The position numbers and the translations under genes were made by a program. Under the pieces are notes generated by a model that was not told the origin of the DNA, searched no databases, and was given only the letters and a program-made list of their open reading frames with translations. A DNA stretch of 64,000 nucleotides from Phymorhynchus buccinoides (taxonomy: Eukaryota > Mollusca > Gastropoda > Neogastropoda > Raphitomidae): the NCBI GenBank assembly GCA_017654935.2, contig CM065680.1, positions 40,381,580 to 40,445,579 on the forward strand, written 5' to 3'. Shown here one piece after another: positions 10,818 through 21,200 of the stretch (the stretch's first letter is position 1; every line of letters begins with the position of its first letter).

Positions 10818-10984
10818 GTTAAAACTAATAAAGATATCCCTTTAGTTAAATGCACTATTCCTAAATTAAAGGCAAACAGTAAGATTAACTTGCAATGAAA
10901 CCCAAAAGATTAACTTGCATAACTTGCAGTAAGATTAACTGCAATCTTTCTGCATTTCCTGTCCATTCTCCTGACGTTTTTCAA

Positions 10985-11130
10985 GAAACACTTTCAAAAA
11001 GATTTCCTCCAGCCGAAGTCGGACCTGCTGGGCCTTCTTTTTTTTTTAAACTTAGGCGCATAACGGCAGCATGACGCATCTGCGCTCATAATTGACAGGA
11101 GGGTGTCTGAGCGATCGAAGAAAAAGAAGA
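10985..11130 (+). repeat. Dispersed repeat shared with 14515-14645
   Basis: Shares tccagccgaag, aggcgcataacggcagcatg and tctgcgctca text with 14515-14645. Both copies lie just after a copy of the 140-bp unit, so the two parts probably form one composite non-coding element, possibly SINE-like. Confidence 0.6.
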
Positions 11131-11210
11131 AGAAGAAGAGGACAAAGAGACGACAGACAGACTCTAGAGACAGACAGAACGATAGAAAGACAAAGAGGAA
11201 TGAATCGCAC

Positions 11211-11339
11211 CTAGACAACGGTCGCCTTGACTGCTGTAACCGTCTTCACACGAGCAGTTGAAGTAGTGGTGTGTTTCGTCAGACCAACACGTTGAATGCG
11301 ACGGGCACGGGTCGAATAAGCAAGGGTCCTCCGGCATGG
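11211..11339 (-). CDS. EGF-like domain 1 (no calcium-binding consensus)
   Basis: The exon is 129 nt, phase 1 to 1. It encodes AMPEDPCLFDPCPSHSTC, then WSDETHHYFNCSCEDGYSS and QGDRCLG. Six cysteines follow the EGF order C-x4-C-x5-C-x10-C-x-C-x10-C. It lacks the D-x-D-E leader of calcium-binding EGFs and the Asn/Asp hydroxylation consensus, unlike the seven domains downstream, so it is probably a non-calcium-binding cap of the EGF string. Acceptor TGTTTCAG, donor CTAG|GTGCG. Confidence 0.88.
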   Translation of the reverse strand, partial: PCRRTLAYSTRARRIQRVGLTKHTTTSTARVKTVTAVKATVV

Positions 11340-11360
11340 CTGAAACATGTTTTAGTTTAA

Positions 11361-11599
11361 CACTTTCACCGCCAGCCATATTTCAGCCAAAACTGTCCAT
11401 TAAATTTACTTTGGGTAGAGAACAAAATCCATATGCAGTATTGGGGATTCTTCCATGACATATATAACATAAGGTCTATCCTTACTTCCGAAAACTAAGA
11501 CAATAGAATCTTTGGATGATAGACCCCAATTTGATGCCTTTTAGTGACTAGGTATTATAATCACTGTGGTGCTAAAATGCGACTTTGGCGGTGAAAGGG
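11361..11599. mobile_element. piggyBac-type miniature element, copy 2
   Basis: 239 bp flanked by TTAA on both sides (11357-11360 and 11600-11603). Ends are CACTTTCACCGCCAGCC and GGCGGTGAAAGGG. TTAA target and CCCTTT-type ends are the hallmark of piggyBac transposons. No ORF, so non-autonomous. Confidence 0.75.
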
Positions 11600-12205
11600 T
11601 TAACACTTCTGAAACCGGCAGGTATTTATAGGCCTACAGCGCATGACATTGAAAATGCATTTGACACATAGCTGGACTTTGAAATGTATTTGGAAAGCAC
11701 TGTATAACATCAATGACAAGCTTGTTACGAAGAGTTTATGTTTTACGTCTTCTTGACAAACTTGTTATCCCCTTGACTGCCAGAGCAAATTAAATAAAAA
11801 AATCATTGGGCAAACCATGCCATGAAAAAGACAACTGATACAGCCAATCTGGCAAAATGGTCTGGGGATATAACTCTCTTGACCGTGTTAGAGCAAAAGC
11901 CAGCATATCAGGGTTATTCCTTTTCATCTGATGACATCATCAGTGATGTCATCAGGTCAGTACGTGACACGTTGGTGGCAGTCAAGAGGTTAAAGCATGA
12001 TCCCGGTTTTATATGATCCACGCTGTCTACAATGACCACAAACTGTACTAAAGATAGGTTCATGAACAGCATAATATATGCGCAATGCTTCGTAAAAAAT
12101 ATGAAATGCTGAAGGCAAAACTCTTACGCATAAGGAACACTGATCCAGAGCCACAAAATAAATGTGTTGTATGCTTTCGGTTATGGTTAAAACGATTAAA
12201 ACAAT

Positions 12206-12480
12206 CTCTAGTTTTTGTTTCATACTCAAACAATATTACTAACAATGTTATTACATACGTAAAAATAAACTGGAAGGTTGTTGTTTTTTCCGTTGTTTTA
12301 CACTTCTGAAATTCAAAGTACATGCCAAGCTGATCATTTTCAAAACAATCTCTAGTTTTTGTTTCCTACTCAAAATATATTACTAACAATGTTATTACAT
12401 ACGTAAGAATAAACTGGAAGTTTTTTTGGGGGGTTTTGCTTACACTTCTGAAATTCAAAGTACATGCCAAGCTGATCATT
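12206..12480. repeat. Tandem duplication of about 138 bp
   Basis: Two units starting caatctctagtttttgtttc and ending ccaagctgatcatt, about 90 per cent alike by eye, lie in the intron between EGF 1 and the linker exon. The rest of this intron (12481-13459) shows no feature I can support. Confidence 0.8.
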
Positions 12481-13459
12481 TGTGCCAAAGTTGCTGGACA
12501 TGTCAACATTTTATTTGGTAGCTTATATTCACAGGTTAGCAATGCATATACTAAGTATATATCCAGTAAACGTGTGAGAGAGAGCACAACAAGAAACTGG
12601 TTTGAATTTAACAGAACTCGACACGTTTGCTTGCTGGTGGTTTTGTTTTTCAATTTGGTGTTACCTTTTTTGTTTAGCCACAAACCTATAACTCACTTTG
12701 TCGGTCTGTCGGTCGGTCGGTCGGTCCCAAATTGTCGCACATATTGTAAAAGAGAAAAACACTTGGGCATAAAGTAACATTTCAGTTGTCATATCTACAG
12801 TCCTTAGGTATGGAAAGAATTGTATACTGAACAGAACACATGAATCTTCATTTTAAAGCATACAAAATAATAAACATACGTAATACACAGACACTGCAAC
12901 AGACACGAGTATGCGGTGCTTCTTTCGATGAGCATAAGTAGGATAAATAGTTTTAAATGTTTTCCAAAAAATATAAAAAGTTACGAAATGGTGCAGAGAT
13001 AACATTCTAGTTTTCAGATTAGAATTATTGAAAAGCCAGGGGAGGCGACTCAGTGTATGTAATGATTGGAGTGGTAAAAATAGACCGCTGGGCTGCAGTC
13101 TTGTGGAGTGAATGTGTTTGATCAAAAAGTGTGTGTGTGAAGAGCATAATGTAAATGCACTCGGCGATGGCCTTGTTTGTAGTTCAAATAGTCGCGTGCC
13201 ACAAACGATTGCGAATCCGCGCTTGTTTTTATTTATCACAAAAAGGACTATAGTTTTCTCTGCATTGTTACTGCCAGCATTGCTATTCAAATGTAATACT
13301 TTGTTTTGCTTCAAGCGGATGAAAGGTTGGGTGGTTTTTTTAATAAATATATTGATACACTGTTCTACCATCTTAACAACTAACTACACGTCAGGAGAGT
13401 TTTTCCATTTTAAAACAACCCACACAAAAACACACGCAAACTATTCCAACAAGTCTTAC

Positions 13460-13585
13460 CGGTTGTAGTGCTAACTGTAGTTGATGATGTTGTTGTTGGA
13501 GGCATGGTGCTTGTTGTAGAAGGCTCAACAGTCTCGGTCTCTTCTTCTTCTTGGTAAAAGTCGCCAATGACCACCTCTTCGAAAT
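13460..13585 (-). CDS. Acidic and Thr-rich linker exon between SEA 2 and EGFs
   Basis: The exon is 126 nt, phase 1 to 1, acceptor GTGCCTAG|AT and donor ACAACCG|GTAAGAC. It encodes NFEEVVIGDFYQEEEETETV followed by EPSTTSTMPPTTTSS and a Thr-rich end. The first about ten residues probably complete the last strand of SEA 2. The Glu run and Thr/Pro/Ser stretch look like a flexible, possibly O-glycosylated spacer. No Cys is present. Confidence 0.8.
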
Positions 13586-13768
13586 CTAGGCACGAATTTA
13601 AAAAAAAGAAACTTTTCCATCTCATTCCTGGAGATGACTTCAAAAGACCTTTTAAAAAAATAATTAAAGAAGAAGTTTCGAACGTTTCCAGCTCATTCCT
13701 GGAGATGACATCAAAAAGTCCTTTTGAAAAAAAGAATTAAATCAAAGAACACACCCCACCCCACCCGA

Positions 13769-14480
13769 CCCGTGGGGATACTGGGGGGTGTCTTTTATAC
13801 ACATAGTTCCCCCACCTGCTGGAAGTTATGTGCTTGTAAATTCATCTAATCATTCATTCTCTTTAACTGCCTTTTCCCCTTAGCTTACTGTCATCTACTA
13901 TCTTTCTATGGGAATACTGGGGGGGGGGGGGGGGGGGGGGTCTTTTATACAAATAGTTCCCCCACCTGCTGGAAGATCGGAGCTTGTAAATTCCTCTAAT
14001 CATTCACTCTCTTTGACTCTGCCTTTTCCCCTTAGCTTACTATCATCTACTATCTTTCTATGGCAATACTGGGGGGGGGTCTTTTATACAAATAGTTCCC
14101 CCACCTGCTGGAAGTTCTGTGCTTGTAAATTCATCGAATCATTCATTCTCTTTGACTCTGCCTTTTCCCCTTAGCTTACTGTCATCTACAATCTTTCTAT
14201 GGGAATACTGGGGGGGGGGGCCTTTATACAAATAGTTCCCCCACCTGCTGGAAGCTATGTGCTTGTAAATTCCTCTAATCATTCACTCTCTTTGACTCTG
14301 CCTTTTCCCTTAGCTTACTGTCATCTACTATCTTTCTATGGGAATACTGGGGGGGGGGAGTCTTTTATACAAATAGTTCCCCCACCTGCTGGAAGTTCTG
14401 TGCTTGTAAATTCCTCTAATCATTCACTCTCTTTGACTCTGCCTTTTCCCTTAGCTTACTGTCATCTACTATCTTTCTGC
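13769..14480 (+). repeat. Five tandem units of about 140 bp
   Basis: Each unit has a variable G run (6 to over 20 G), then tatacaaatagttccccca, cctgctggaag and attcactctctttgactctg. Single dispersed copies occur at 10423 and, inverted, at 1745. G-run length varies most between units. Confidence 0.88.
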
Positions 14481-14514
14481 CAAACCGGTCCATTCGCCTG
14501 CTTTTTTTCTCTTA

Positions 14515-14645
14515 ATAAATTCCTACGAAGATTTTCTCCAGCCGAAGGCAGACATGCTGGGCCTATTTCTTGGTTAGGCGCATAACGGCAGCATGACGCG
14601 TCTGCGCTCACAATTGACAGGAACCTGAGCGATCGATGAAGAAGA
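14515..14645 (+). repeat. Dispersed repeat following the tandem units
   Basis: Second copy of the 10985-11130 repeat (ggcgcataacggcagcatga text). Non-coding. Confidence 0.6.
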
Positions 14646-15045
14646 AATCAAAGCTGTGTACACTAGTCTTAGGTATGCGTATAAATGTAAAAAAAAAAAA
14701 ACACAAAAAACACTAAGTAAATGAAATTGTCAAAGCAAAACGCATCACAAGAACATCTGTAATGCTGATATTAAGTGAAATGGGTATGCATTGTGATTAT
14801 GACATACCCCTCGCATGCGAGGATCTTCGGGAAGATAGGGTGTCTATCTACATTACAGGAGCTTATTATTTATTGCCAACAAAACAAGTAAAACATTAAA
14901 TGTTTCCCTTTTTCATTGCTGTTTTTTGTTGTTGGTTTGTTGGTTTTCTTTTTTAATGTGATATTTTCTTTTTCTATTCTTTTTTTTAATTCATGTTTTT
15001 GCATTTGACAATTTCAAAAACAATGCACAAGACAAATTAAACGAA

Positions 15046-15200
<155 letters not shown>

Positions 15201-15659
15201 GATGATAGAGAGAAAGAAATACATGCATCACCCAGCGAAAGCATTGGCATCCATAGAGTTCCCCCCTCCCTCTCCACCCCCCACTCCCATACATATCAGT
15301 GGCCTGTCGACAAACATGGTAAATATATGAACTAGAAATATGGCTTACAAACAGATAATTTGATTATTGAATAAGAGTTAAATACTATGATTGCCATCGT
15401 GCAAAAAAACCATATTAAAACAAGAAATGCATTTGTCAACACCATATCTCTTTTATAGGTAAATATATATCATATATATCAGTGATATTTTCTTGTTAGT
15501 TCTGTTTGTGTTATTTGTTTGTTTGTTCTTTCCTTTCACAGCTAGCAAAATCACTAACCAAACCAAACCAAAACAAACCCCGACTCTAAAGCTAATAAAA
15601 TGTCCCAACTGTTCCTCATGACTGACAGGGGGGGAGGAGGGGGGGGGGGGCTGACTTAC

Positions 15660-15805
15660 TTGTGTAACTGGTATCCACTGTATAGTACTGGTCGACAAGA
15701 ACGTTGGTCAGTCCTTCGTTAAGGGCCGCGGTCAAGTCTGTTGTGGTGATAGTGTTGGAGGGAAGGACTATGTCCAGGGTAGTGAAAATGACCACACTGC
15801 CACAG
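15660..15805 (-). CDS. SEA-type domain 2, C-terminal exon with GSVVI motif
   Basis: The exon is 146 nt, phase 2 to 1, acceptor CACGCAG|CTGTG and donor ACAA|GTAAG. It begins SCGSVVIFTTLDIVLP, matching the SEA strand that carries the autocleavage motif. GSVVI differs from the canonical GSVVV only at the last position. A helix (LTAALNEGLTNVL) and a last strand (QYYTVDTSYT) follow. A Cys just before GSV can pair with the Cys in EIC of the previous segment (inference). The 149-nt counterpart in SEA 1 has identical phases. Cleavage here would separate the mucin array from the EGF stalk while the SEA fold keeps them associated, as known for MUC1-type proteins. Confidence 0.8.
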
Positions 15806-15846
15806 CTGCGTGTCATAATATTGAAATACGTTTATGAAGGAAATCA

Positions 15847-15848
<2 letters not shown>

Positions 15849-15897
<49 letters not shown>

Positions 15898-15995
15898 GTT
15901 CCCTGGTTAAATAAAATTTCGTTTTCGTTTTTCTCTCTCTCTCCCTCTCTCTCTCTCTTTGTCTCTCTCTCTCTTTGTCTCTCTCTCTCTGTCTC

Positions 15996-16062
<67 letters not shown>

Positions 16063-16285
16063 TATTATATTTATGTATTAAGGATATGACGACTGTTTAC
16101 TGTAGATTTTCTGATTCTTCTATTTGCTTATTTTTCTTTTATAATATTTGTTTGTGTGTTTGCCCCCTTCCCTTTCCCCAGTGTTCATGTGCCAATGGCC
16201 TAAAGAACATTAAAAATATTTCATTAATCTCTTTTTGTCTCTGTCTGTGTGTGTGTGTCTCTCTCTCTCTCTTTGTCTGTCTCTT

Positions 16286-16375
<90 letters not shown>

Positions 16376-16391
16376 CACACACAACACACAC

Positions 16392-16422
<31 letters not shown>

Positions 16423-16464
16423 CACACACACAAACACACACACACATACACACACACACACACA
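15849..16464. repeat. (CT)n and (CA)n microsatellites with retroelement-like tail
   Basis: CT-rich runs at 15849-15895, 15933-16058 and 16257-16337, then CA at 16338-16464. Between the first two is a short ggttaaataaaatttcg segment resembling a retroelement 3' tail. All within the intron that splits SEA 2. Confidence 0.9.
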
Positions 16465-16572
16465 AAAGTGGCATACACGTATCTCATCATACCTTATCTC
16501 TCGCGATACACCCTCCCTCCCCTAGTTTCTTTTTTAACACTAGTTTTTTTAAGTATAAAGGGAATTGTTTAC

Positions 16573-16634
16573 CTGAATTGCCAATTGTCTGTGGCAACGA
16601 CTTCAATGCCTTGCTGTTCCAGGGCAGCCAAGAT
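16573..16634 (-). CDS. SEA-type domain 2, middle exon
   Basis: The exon is 62 nt, phase 0 to 2, acceptor GTACCCAG|ATC and donor TTCAG|GTAAAC. It encodes ILAALEQQGIEVVATDNWQF, continuing the helix LKQE of the previous exon and reaching the turn before the GSV strand. Size and phases mirror the 68-nt exon of SEA 1 (62269-62202), which is the main reason for the SEA assignment since residue identity is low. Confidence 0.78.
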
Positions 16635-16967
16635 CTGGGTACATGGAAAAAAACGTTCAAATAAAACAGATTATTTTATTATTCAATGCAAGGTTTATAC
16701 ATCTAAAAAGAGTGTTTCCCGTAGAACGTTTAAACTGTACAGTTACGTTTCAACCTCTTTACATAGTTATTCTTCTAAGACAATAAATAAAATAATATCA
16801 GAATGACAAATCAGAACACATAAAATGTGCGTAGGTGATGACTAACGTGATGCCCAAGGTTTCCACAAACGTATGTTAGAGTTCGTTCATACCGTTTGCA
16901 AAATAAGGCCAATAAACTTATAATCATAAAGATATATGTATATATATATCCTTTCATTAAAGTCTCA

Positions 16968-17440
16968 AAGACGAAACAGCTGTCTTTGCATATGCATTGT
17001 CTATCTCCCCCATTGGGAGAAAAAGTAAATCAGCACATTATTTTCTTTTATTCTTTCAGAACACAGAACAAATCGTAAAGTTAAAAGTAAATTTATTGAG
17101 TTTCTTTCTTAGGTTCACAAACTTATACATTGGACACAAACAAAGTTTTATTAAAGCAAACTATATATATAAGAGGAAAGTTTAATGGTGTGGTTGTTTT
17201 TTCTTCTTCAATTCTTGTACGTTTATATATATATATATATAGTTTGCTTTGATAAAACTTTTCTGTGTCCAATGTCTTTATTTGTGAACCTCAGAAACAA
17301 AACCAGTTAACGTTAACTTTGAGTAATGTTCCGTGTTAAAAAAATAAAAAAGTGCTGATTTACGTTTTTTCCCAATGGGGGAGGGACATTGCCTTATGCA
17401 AAGACAGCTGTTTCGACCTAAGAGAAGGTCTCATCAGTTT
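16968..17440. repeat. Large hairpin 1 in SEA 2 intron
   Basis: Left arm about 16968-17175 and right arm about 17226-17440 are imperfect reverse complements (for example cagctgtctttgcat on the left against atgcaaagacagctg on the right). The loop contains TA repeats. Looks like a foldback element. Confidence 0.8.
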
Positions 17441-17654
17441 GCATGATCGGCCTGCAATTTGACTGTCCAGTGGATGCCAACCTGAGCAAAAAAGACATTC
17501 TACAAGAGAATGGTGTCTTCCTTACATCAAATCGAAAATCCATAATAAAAGCAAACCAGCACAAAGTTAAACCAGAAATAGTAAAACTGTTATGAAAATC
17601 TTATGTAAAATGAACAAAATAATAATGTTCTGATTTATTATATATATATATATA

Positions 17655-18050
17655 GAGAGAGAGATTTGAAATAAAATCTCAGTATACTGCTGTGCACCAT
17701 GCCTCTGATCTAAAGGACTTGAAAGTTGGAGCATTTGAAATGCACAACTAGTAAAATTTGATAAACTTTTTTGTCCAAATGTCTTTAAAAATAAAAATAA
17801 TAATGAAAAAAATAAAAAATAAAAATAAAAATTAAAATAATGTTTTTGTTTTTATCATCGAACATTAGAATCAAGACCAGTTACAAGAACTTGGATTCTT
17901 GATCTATGTTCTAAAAAAGTGCTAGTTTGGCTTTTCCTCCCTTTCCTCCAAATTTTACTAGTTGTGCATTTCAAATGCTCCAACTTTCAAGTCCTTTAGA
18001 TCAGAGGCATGGTGCACAGCAGTATACTGAGATTTTATTTCAAATCTATT
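17655..18050. repeat. Large hairpin 2 in SEA 2 intron
   Basis: Arms about 17660-17760 and 17949-18047 are nearly perfect inverted copies (ctaaaggacttgaaagttgg against ccaactttcaagtccttt). Spacer about 190 bp, A-rich. Probable foldback element next to hairpin 1. Confidence 0.85.
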
Positions 18051-18247
18051 TTTAGCCTTTTGGACAAAATCTAATTTTATCCTTTTGGACACCATCTCAG
18101 TTGCTGGCCCTCTCCGATCGTGTCGTTTATCTTTTCATATTTGAACATTGTAATGTTCACCTTTTTACATAAGATTCTTATTTCTATTGTTTTATCTGAG
18201 TGCTGGTTTGGATGTTATTACTCATTAATTCAGAAAAGGCAGCTTAC

Positions 18248-21200
18248 CTCTTGTTTAAGTTGCTCTTGAACCTCAGGGTCGATCGTTCCATTCACGCAGA
18301 TCTCGTTCTCTGTTTCTAATCTGGTGTCTACGTTAAACCTTCCAGTGATTGGTGTGTCTGTTGTAGTTGTAGTTGTTGGTGTATCTGTTGTGGTTGTAAT
18401 TGTTGGTGTATCTGTTGTGGTTGTGTTGTTGGTGTATCTGTTGTATCTGTTGTGGTTGTTGGTGTATCTGTTGTGGTTGTAGTTGTTGGTGTATCGGTTG
18501 TGGTTGTAGTTGTTGGTGTATCGGTTGTGGTTGTAGTTGTTGGTGTATCTGTTGTAGTTGTGGTTGTTGGTGTGTCTGTTGTAGTTGTGGTTGTTGGTGT
18601 ATCTGTTGTGGTTGTAGTTGTTGGTGTATCTGTTGTGGTTGTAGTTATTGGTGTATCGGTTGTAGTTGTGGTTGTTGGTGTATCTGTTGTGGTTGTAGTT
18701 GTTGGTGTATCTGTTGTGGATGTAGTTGGTGTATCTGTTGTGGTTGCAGTTGTTGGTGTATCTGTTGTAGTTGTGGTTGTTGGTGTATCTGTTGTGGTTG
18801 TTGGTGTATCTGTTGTGGTTGTTGGTGTATATGTTGTGGTTGTAGTTGTTGGTGTATCTGTTGTGGTTGTAGTTGTTGGTGTATCTGTTGTGGTTGTTGG
18901 TGTATCTGTTGTGGTTGTTGGTGTATCTTTTGTGGTTGTAGTTGTTGGTGTATCTGTTGTGGTTGTTGGTGTATATGTTGTGGAAGTAGTTGTTGGTGTA
19001 TCTGTTGTGGTTGTAGTCGTTGGTGTATCTGTTGTGGTTGTAGTCGTTGATGTGTCTGTTGTTGTAGTAGTTGTTGGTGTATCTGTTGTGGTTGTAGTTG
19101 TTGGTGTATCTGTTGTGGTTGTAGTTGGTGGTGTATCTGTTGTGGTTGTAGTTGTAGTTGGTGGTGTATCTGTTGTGGTTGTAGTTGTTGTTGGTGTATC
19201 TGTTGTGGTTGTTGGTGTATCTGTTGTAGTTGGTGTATCTGTTGTAGTTGGTGTATCTGTTGTAGTTGGTGTATCTGTTGTGGTTGTAGTTGTTGGTGTA
19301 TCTGTTGTGGTTGCAGTTGCTGGTGTATCTGTTGTAGTTGTAGTTGTTGGTGCATCTGTTGTGGTTGTAGTTGCTGATGTGTCTGTTGTGGATGTAGTTG
19401 TTGGAGTTGTTGGAGTATCTGTTGCGGTAGTTGTTGTTGGTGTATCTGTTGTGGTTGTAGTTGTTGGTGTATCTGTTGTGGTTGAAGTTGTTAGTGTATC
19501 TGTTGTAGTTGTAGTTGTTGGTGTATCTGTTGTGGTTGTAGTTGTTGGTGCATCTGTTGTGGTTGTAGTTGTTGGTGTATCTGTTGTGGTTGTTGGTGTA
19601 TCTGTTGTGGTTGTAGTCGTTGGTGTATCTGTTGTGGATGTAGTTGTTGGTATATCTGTTGAGGTTGTTGGTGTATCTGTTGTGGTTGTAGTTGTTGGTG
19701 TATCTGTTGTGGTTGTAGTTGTTGGTGCATCTGTTGTGGTTGTAGTTGTTGGTGTATCTGTTGTGGTTGTAGTTGGTTTATCTCTTGTGGTTGTAGTTGT
19801 AGTTGTTGGTGTATCGGTTGTGGTTGTAGTTGTTAGTGTATCTGTTGTAGTTGTAGCTGTTGGTGTATCTGTTGTGGTTGTTGGTGTATCTGTTCTGGTA
19901 GTAGTTGTTGGGGTATCTGTTGTGGTTGTAGTTGTTGGTGTATTTGTTGTGGTTGTAGTTGGTGTATCTGTTGTGGTTGTAGTTGTTGGAGTATCTGTTG
20001 TAGTTGTAGTTGTTGGTGTATCGGTTGTGGTTGTAGTTGTTGGTGTATCTGTTGTGGTTGTTGGTGTATCTGATGTAGTTGGTGTATCTGTTGTGGTTGC
20101 AGTTGCTGGTGCATCTGTTGTGGATGTAGTTGTTGGAGTTGTTGGAGTATCTGTTACGGTAGTTGTTGTTGGTGTATCTGTTGTGGTTGTAGTTGTTGGT
20201 GTATCTGTTGTAGTTGTAGTTGTTGGTGTATCTGTTGTGGTTGTAGTTGTTGGTGCATCTGTTGTGGTTGTAGTTGTTGGTGTATCTGTTGTGGATGTAG
20301 TTGTTGGTGTATCTGTTGTGGTTGCAGTTGTTGGTGTATCTGTTGTAGTTGTGGTTGTTGGTGTATCTGTTGTGTTGTTGTTGGTGTATCTGTTGTGGTT
20401 GTTGTTGGTGTATCTGTTGTGGTTGTAGTCGTTGGTGTATCTGTTGTGGTTGTAGTTGTTGGTGTATCTGTTGTGGTTGTATTTGTTGGTGTATCTGTTG
20501 TGGTTGTTGGTGTATCTGTTGTGGTAGTAGTTGTTGGTGTATCTGTTGAAGTTGTAGTTGTTGGTGTATCTGTTGTGGTTGTTGGTGTATCTGTTGTTGT
20601 TGTTGGTGTATCTGTTGTGGTAGTAGTTGTTGGTGTATCTGTTGTGGTTGTAGTTGTTGGTGTATCTGTTGTGGTTGTAGTTGTTGGTGTATATGTTGTG
20701 GTTGTAGTTGTTGGTGTATCTGTTGTGGTTGTAGTTGTTGGTGTATCTGTTGTGGTTGTAGTTGTTGGTGTATCTGTTGTGGTTGTTGGTGTATCTGTTG
20801 TGGTTGTTGGTGTATCTGTTGTGGTTGTAGTTGTTGGTGTATCTGTTGTGGTTGTTGGTGTATCTGTTGTGGAAGTAGTTGTTGGTGTATCTGTTGTGGT
20901 TGTAGTCGTTGGTGTATCTGTTGTGGTTGTAGTCGTTGATGTGTCTGTTGTTGTAGTAGTTGTTGGTGTATCTGTTGTGGTTGTAGTTGTTGGTGTATCT
21001 GTTGTGGTTGTAGTTGTTGGTGTATCTGTTGTGGTTGTAATTGTAGTTGGTGGTGTATCTGTTGTGGTTGTAGTTGTTGTTGGTGTATCTGTTGTGGTTG
21101 TTGGTGTATCTGTTGTAGTTGGTGTATCTGTTGTAGTTGGTGTATATGTTGTAGTTGGTGTATCTGTTGTGGTTGTAGTTGTTGGTGTATCTGTTGTGGT

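Noticed and set aside
12853..13371. 172-codon minus-strand open frame
   Set aside because: It lies inside an intron, has no recognisable domain, and the flanking exons already join in phase.
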